Assembly (NCBI GenBank): GCA_002413325.1
Contig: DHWT01000249.1
Coordinates: 1 to 7,744, forward strand
DNA from: Chitinophagaceae bacterium UBA5175
Lineage (GTDB): Bacteria > Bacteroidota > Bacteroidia > Chitinophagales > Chitinophagaceae
DNA: 7,744 bases
Direction: 5' to 3'
Position numbers and translations under genes: made by a program. This document shows, in pieces, positions 6,414-7,744 of this stretch. The notes beneath the pieces are model-generated. The model searched no databases, was not told the DNA's origin, and saw only the letters and a program-made list of their open reading frames with translations. How positions within the stretch are numbered: the stretch's first letter is position 1; each line of letters opens with the position of its first letter.

Positions 6414-6680
6414 TTATTTAAATAAATCTGTTACGTAGGGCAGAATGGCCATTTGCCTGGCTTTCTTGATCGCATCGGCCACTTTGCGCTGGTATTTCAG
6501 CGAATTGCCCGTAATGCGGCGCGGAAGCATTTTACCCTGTTCGTTCAGAAATTTTTTCAGGAATTCACCGTCTTTATAATCCACATAACGGATATGGTAT
6601 TTTTTAAAACGGCAGAATTTCTTAGCCCGCTGCTGGGTCTTGATCGCGGTCAGATACTTGATCTCATTGGTCTTTGCCAT
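6414..6680 (-). CDS. rpsR: 30S ribosomal protein S18
   Basis: An 88-residue S18, which forms a heterodimer with S6 on the 30S platform and contacts 16S rRNA. Visible family features are FCRFKKYHIRYVDYKD (22-37), then LPRRITGNSLKYQRKVADAIKKARQ towards the C-terminus and MAILPYV near the end. The start is ATG 6678-6680 (MAKTNEIKYL); the frame is open further upstream, but that extension overlaps rpsF and is not conserved-looking. The start lies 1 nt after the rpsF stop codon, and a GGAGG sequence inside the end of rpsF is well placed, so translation is probably coupled to S6. Confidence 0.97.
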   Translation of the reverse strand: MAKTNEIKYLTAIKTQQRAKKFCRFKKYHIRYVDYKDGEFLKKFLNEQGKMLPRRITGNSLKYQRKVADAIKKARQMAILPYVTDLFK

Positions 6681-6681
6681 G

Positions 6682-7035
6682 TTAAACCTCCGCTTTTTCT
6701 GTTCCTGTTGGTACACCACTTCTCTTTCTGGCATTGTACTCGACGGCGTATTTATCGAGTCTGGTAGCCATGAAACGTAACACGGTTTCGTCGCGGAGAA
6801 TCTGAATTTTCAGCTTCTCATTGAAGTCGGATGGCGCATTATATTCCATGACCCAGTATAAACCCGTGGTTTTTTTCTGGATGGGATACGCCAGTGATTT
6901 AAGACCCCAGGGATTGTCGTGCACCACTTTGCCGCCGTTATCTTTAACGAAGGCCGTGTATTTGTTCTGGGCGGCTTTAAAATCCTCCTCAGACAGCACA
7001 GGGGTAAAAATCACCATCAATTCATAATTGTTCAT
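6682..7035 (-). CDS. rpsF: 30S ribosomal protein S6
   Basis: A 117-residue S6, the partner of S18 in the 30S platform. Visible features are the first strand NNYELMVIFTPVLSEED (2-18), the central WGLKSLAYPIQKKTTGLYWVMEY region and the ILRDETVLRFMATRL helix/strand segment. The tail RKRSGVPTGTEKAEV is charged and variable, as usual. The start MNNYELMVIF (ATG 7033-7035) is chosen over the in-frame upstream extension to 7152 because S6 proteins begin at this strand and the extension runs through promoter and repeat sequence. AGGGAA stands immediately before the ATG. It is the first gene of the operon, divergent from htpG. Confidence 0.97.
   Translation of the reverse strand: MNNYELMVIFTPVLSEEDFKAAQNKYTAFVKDNGGKVVHDNPWGLKSLAYPIQKKTTGLYWVMEYNAPSDFNEKLKIQILRDETVLRFMATRLDKYAVEYNARKRSGVPTGTEKAEV
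6687..6691 (-). promoter_or_regulatory. Shine-Dalgarno sequence of rpsR inside the 3' end of rpsF
   Basis: The minus strand reads GGAGG, 6 nt before the rpsR ATG, and is part of the final rpsF codons (GAG GTT TAA). Strong SD sequences are uncommon in Bacteroidota, so this one stands out. It supports the short S18 start and suggests translational coupling, keeping S6 and S18 in balance. Confidence 0.75.
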
Positions 7036-7070
7036 TTCCCTGTTTTTGGTAAAAAAAATTAATTGGGCAG

Positions 7071-7102
7071 CGAAAGTAGTGCTTTTTGTGGAAATAACGA
7101 AA
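7071..7102 (-). promoter_or_regulatory. Candidate promoter of the rpsF-rpsR-rplI operon
   Basis: On the minus strand TACTTTCG (7071-7078) matches TAnnTTTG at 7 of 8 positions, and TTTCG (7098-7102) lies 19 nt upstream, the usual -33/-7 spacing in Bacteroidota, although it is not the usual TTG. A start near 7064 would give a leader of about 29 nt containing a T8 run. It is a motif-based call. Confidence 0.45.
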
Positions 7103-7107
7103 GGAAG

Positions 7108-7195
7108 TTGTCGGTTTACGGATGACAATTGACGGATTCGGTCGCGATTCAAAGACAGGCACCGTCAACCATTCACCGACAACCGTCAACCTGTC
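7108..7195. repeat. Degenerate heptamer repeats in two inverted blocks
   Basis: The left block (7108-7142) reads TTGTCGG, TTTACGG, ATGACAA, TTGACGG, ATTCGGT. The right block (7161-7195) reads ACCGTCA, ACCATTC, ACCGACA, ACCGTCA, ACCTGTC. The right consensus ACCGTCA is roughly the reverse complement of the left consensus TTGACGG, shifted by one base, so the blocks face each other around an 18-nt centre (7143-7160) and could fold into a long imperfect hairpin. One 10-mer, ACCGTCAACC, occurs exactly twice (7161-7170 and 7182-7191). The array fills the region between the rpsF and htpG promoters. No coding signal explains it. Confidence 0.65.
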
Positions 7196-7214
7196 AGAAC
7201 AACCCAAATGGTAC

Positions 7215-7222
7215 CATCTTTG
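7215..7222 (+). promoter_or_regulatory. Candidate -7 box for htpG
   Basis: CATCTTTG matches TAnnTTTG at 7 of 8 positions and lies 25 nt before the htpG ATG, giving a leader of about 19 nt. I see no clear -33 TTG and no CIRCE inverted repeat (TTAGCACTC-N9-GAGTGCTAA), so heat-shock control through HrcA is not suggested by this sequence. Confidence 0.4.
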
Positions 7223-7247
7223 AACGGCAAGGCTAAAACAGCCGAAT

Positions 7248-7744
7248 ATGCAAAAAGGAAGTATCCGGGTACAAACAGAGAATATCTTTCCCATCATTAA
7301 GAAATTTTTGTACAGTGACCATGAAATATTTCTTAGAGAGCTGATTAGCAATGCAGTAGATGCTTCCCAAAAACTAAAAACCCTTTCCTCCCTCGGGGAA
7401 GCAAAGGGTGAGATCGGGGACCTTTCCATCCAGGTGAAACTGGATAAGGAAGCCAAAACGGTTACGATCTCCGACCATGGTATCGGAATGACGGCCGAAG
7501 AAGTTGATAAATACCTCAATCAGGTGGCTCTTTCGGGTGCTGAAGAGTTTGTCAATAAATATAAGGGTCAGAACGAAAATGCTATTATCGGCAAATTCGG
7601 TCTCGGGTTCTATTCGGCTTTTATGGTGAGCAGCCAGGTGGAAGTGATTTCAAAATCCTATAAGGAGGGTGCGCCTGCCGTAAAATGGGAATGTGACGGA
7701 AGCCCGGAATACTCCCTGGCGGAAGACGGCAAAACAGAAAGGGG
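7248..7744 (+). CDS. htpG: Molecular chaperone HtpG (HSP90), N-terminal part
   Basis: The first 165 codons of HtpG, cut by the window end (the full protein is usually 600 or more residues). HtpG is a cytoplasmic dimeric ATP-dependent chaperone. The visible part is the N-terminal GHKL-type ATPase domain: SIRVQTENIFPIIKKFLYSD at 5-24; the helix LRELISNAVDAS at 29-40 with catalytic Glu31 and Mg-binding Asn35; SDHGIGM at 75-81 with adenine-binding Asp76 (His77 stands where Asn or Thr is common); a lid beginning YLNQVALSGAEEF; and GKFGLGFYSAFMV at 115-127, the glycine-rich nucleotide loop. All ATPase residues are present, so the gene appears functional. The start MQKGSIRVQT fits the family. It is transcribed divergently from rpsF, with heptamer repeats between the two. 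Confidence 0.97.
   Translation, partial: MQKGSIRVQTENIFPIIKKFLYSDHEIFLRELISNAVDASQKLKTLSSLGEAKGEIGDLSIQVKLDKEAKTVTISDHGIGMTAEEVDKYLNQVALSGAEEFVNKYKGQNENAIIGKFGLGFYSAFMVSSQVEVISKSYKEGAPAVKWECDGSPEYSLAEDGKTER

Noticed and set aside
6681..6734. Longer start for S18 (18 extra residues).
   Set aside because: It overlaps rpsF in another frame, while ATG 6678-6680 has a well-placed GGAGG and the normal S18 N-terminus.
7036..7152. Upstream in-frame extension of rpsF (39 extra codons on the minus strand).
   Set aside because: S6 begins at the NNYELMVIF strand; the extension runs through the candidate promoter and heptamer repeats and does not look like protein.
7150..7157. Second minus-strand promoter-like box TGTCTTTG upstream of rpsF.
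   Set aside because: The match is similar to that of the nearer box, but it lies inside the repeat array with poor -33 spacing; the box at 7071-7078 fits better.
7108..7195. CRISPR array interpretation of the short repeats.
   Set aside because: Units are 7 nt, degenerate, contiguous and inverted between blocks; there are no spacers of uniform length.
7022..7519. A 165-codon open frame on the minus strand.
   Set aside because: It is antisense to the unmistakable HtpG coding sequence and crosses the intergenic repeats; a shadow frame.

Overview
The window looks like chromosome of a Bacteroidota bacterium, most likely in or near the Chitinophagaceae. This rests on a type IX secretion (T9SS) C-terminal sorting domain in the large surface protein, a glycine-tailed single-RRM RNA-binding protein, the compact rpsF-rpsR-rplI operon, promoter-like boxes of the TAnnTTTG type, and mostly weak ribosome binding sites. 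The genus assignment is inference. Base composition is moderate and fairly even, and I see no integrase, transposase, tRNA, CRISPR array or phage gene.

Layout. (1) Positions 1-1389, + strand: the 3' end of a Gfo/Idh/MocA-type oxidoreductase, then 12 nt later an Ldh-family (malate/L-lactate dehydrogenase-like) NAD(P)-dependent oxidoreductase. These are probably two steps of one carbohydrate or hydroxy-acid catabolic operon. (2) Positions 1586-3802, +: a secreted glycine-rich protein with a T9SS type A sorting signal, followed by a strong hairpin terminator. (3) Positions 3890-5212, +: a monofunctional LysC-like aspartate kinase with two ACT domains, first enzyme of the aspartate-derived amino acid pathway. 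(4) Positions 5302-5673, -: a small RRM RNA-binding protein, convergent with the aspartate kinase across a shared bidirectional terminator and with a leader of roughly 110 nt. (5) Positions 5921-7035, -: the ribosomal operon rpsF (S6) - rpsR (S18) - rplI (L9), with its own terminator. (6) Position 7248 to the window end, +: the N-terminal part of the HSP90 chaperone htpG, divergent from rpsF.

Most genes are ordinary housekeeping genes. The less expected signals lie between genes: a degenerate heptamer array in two oppositely oriented blocks between rpsF and htpG; an 11-nt sequence shared by two otherwise different terminators; and a repeated ATCGT motif next to a 12-bp palindrome in the leader of the RNA-binding protein. 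Within genes, the glycine-rich core of the T9SS cargo shows a recurring strand/polyglycine pattern. I found no convincing multi-gene novel defence or biosynthetic system.
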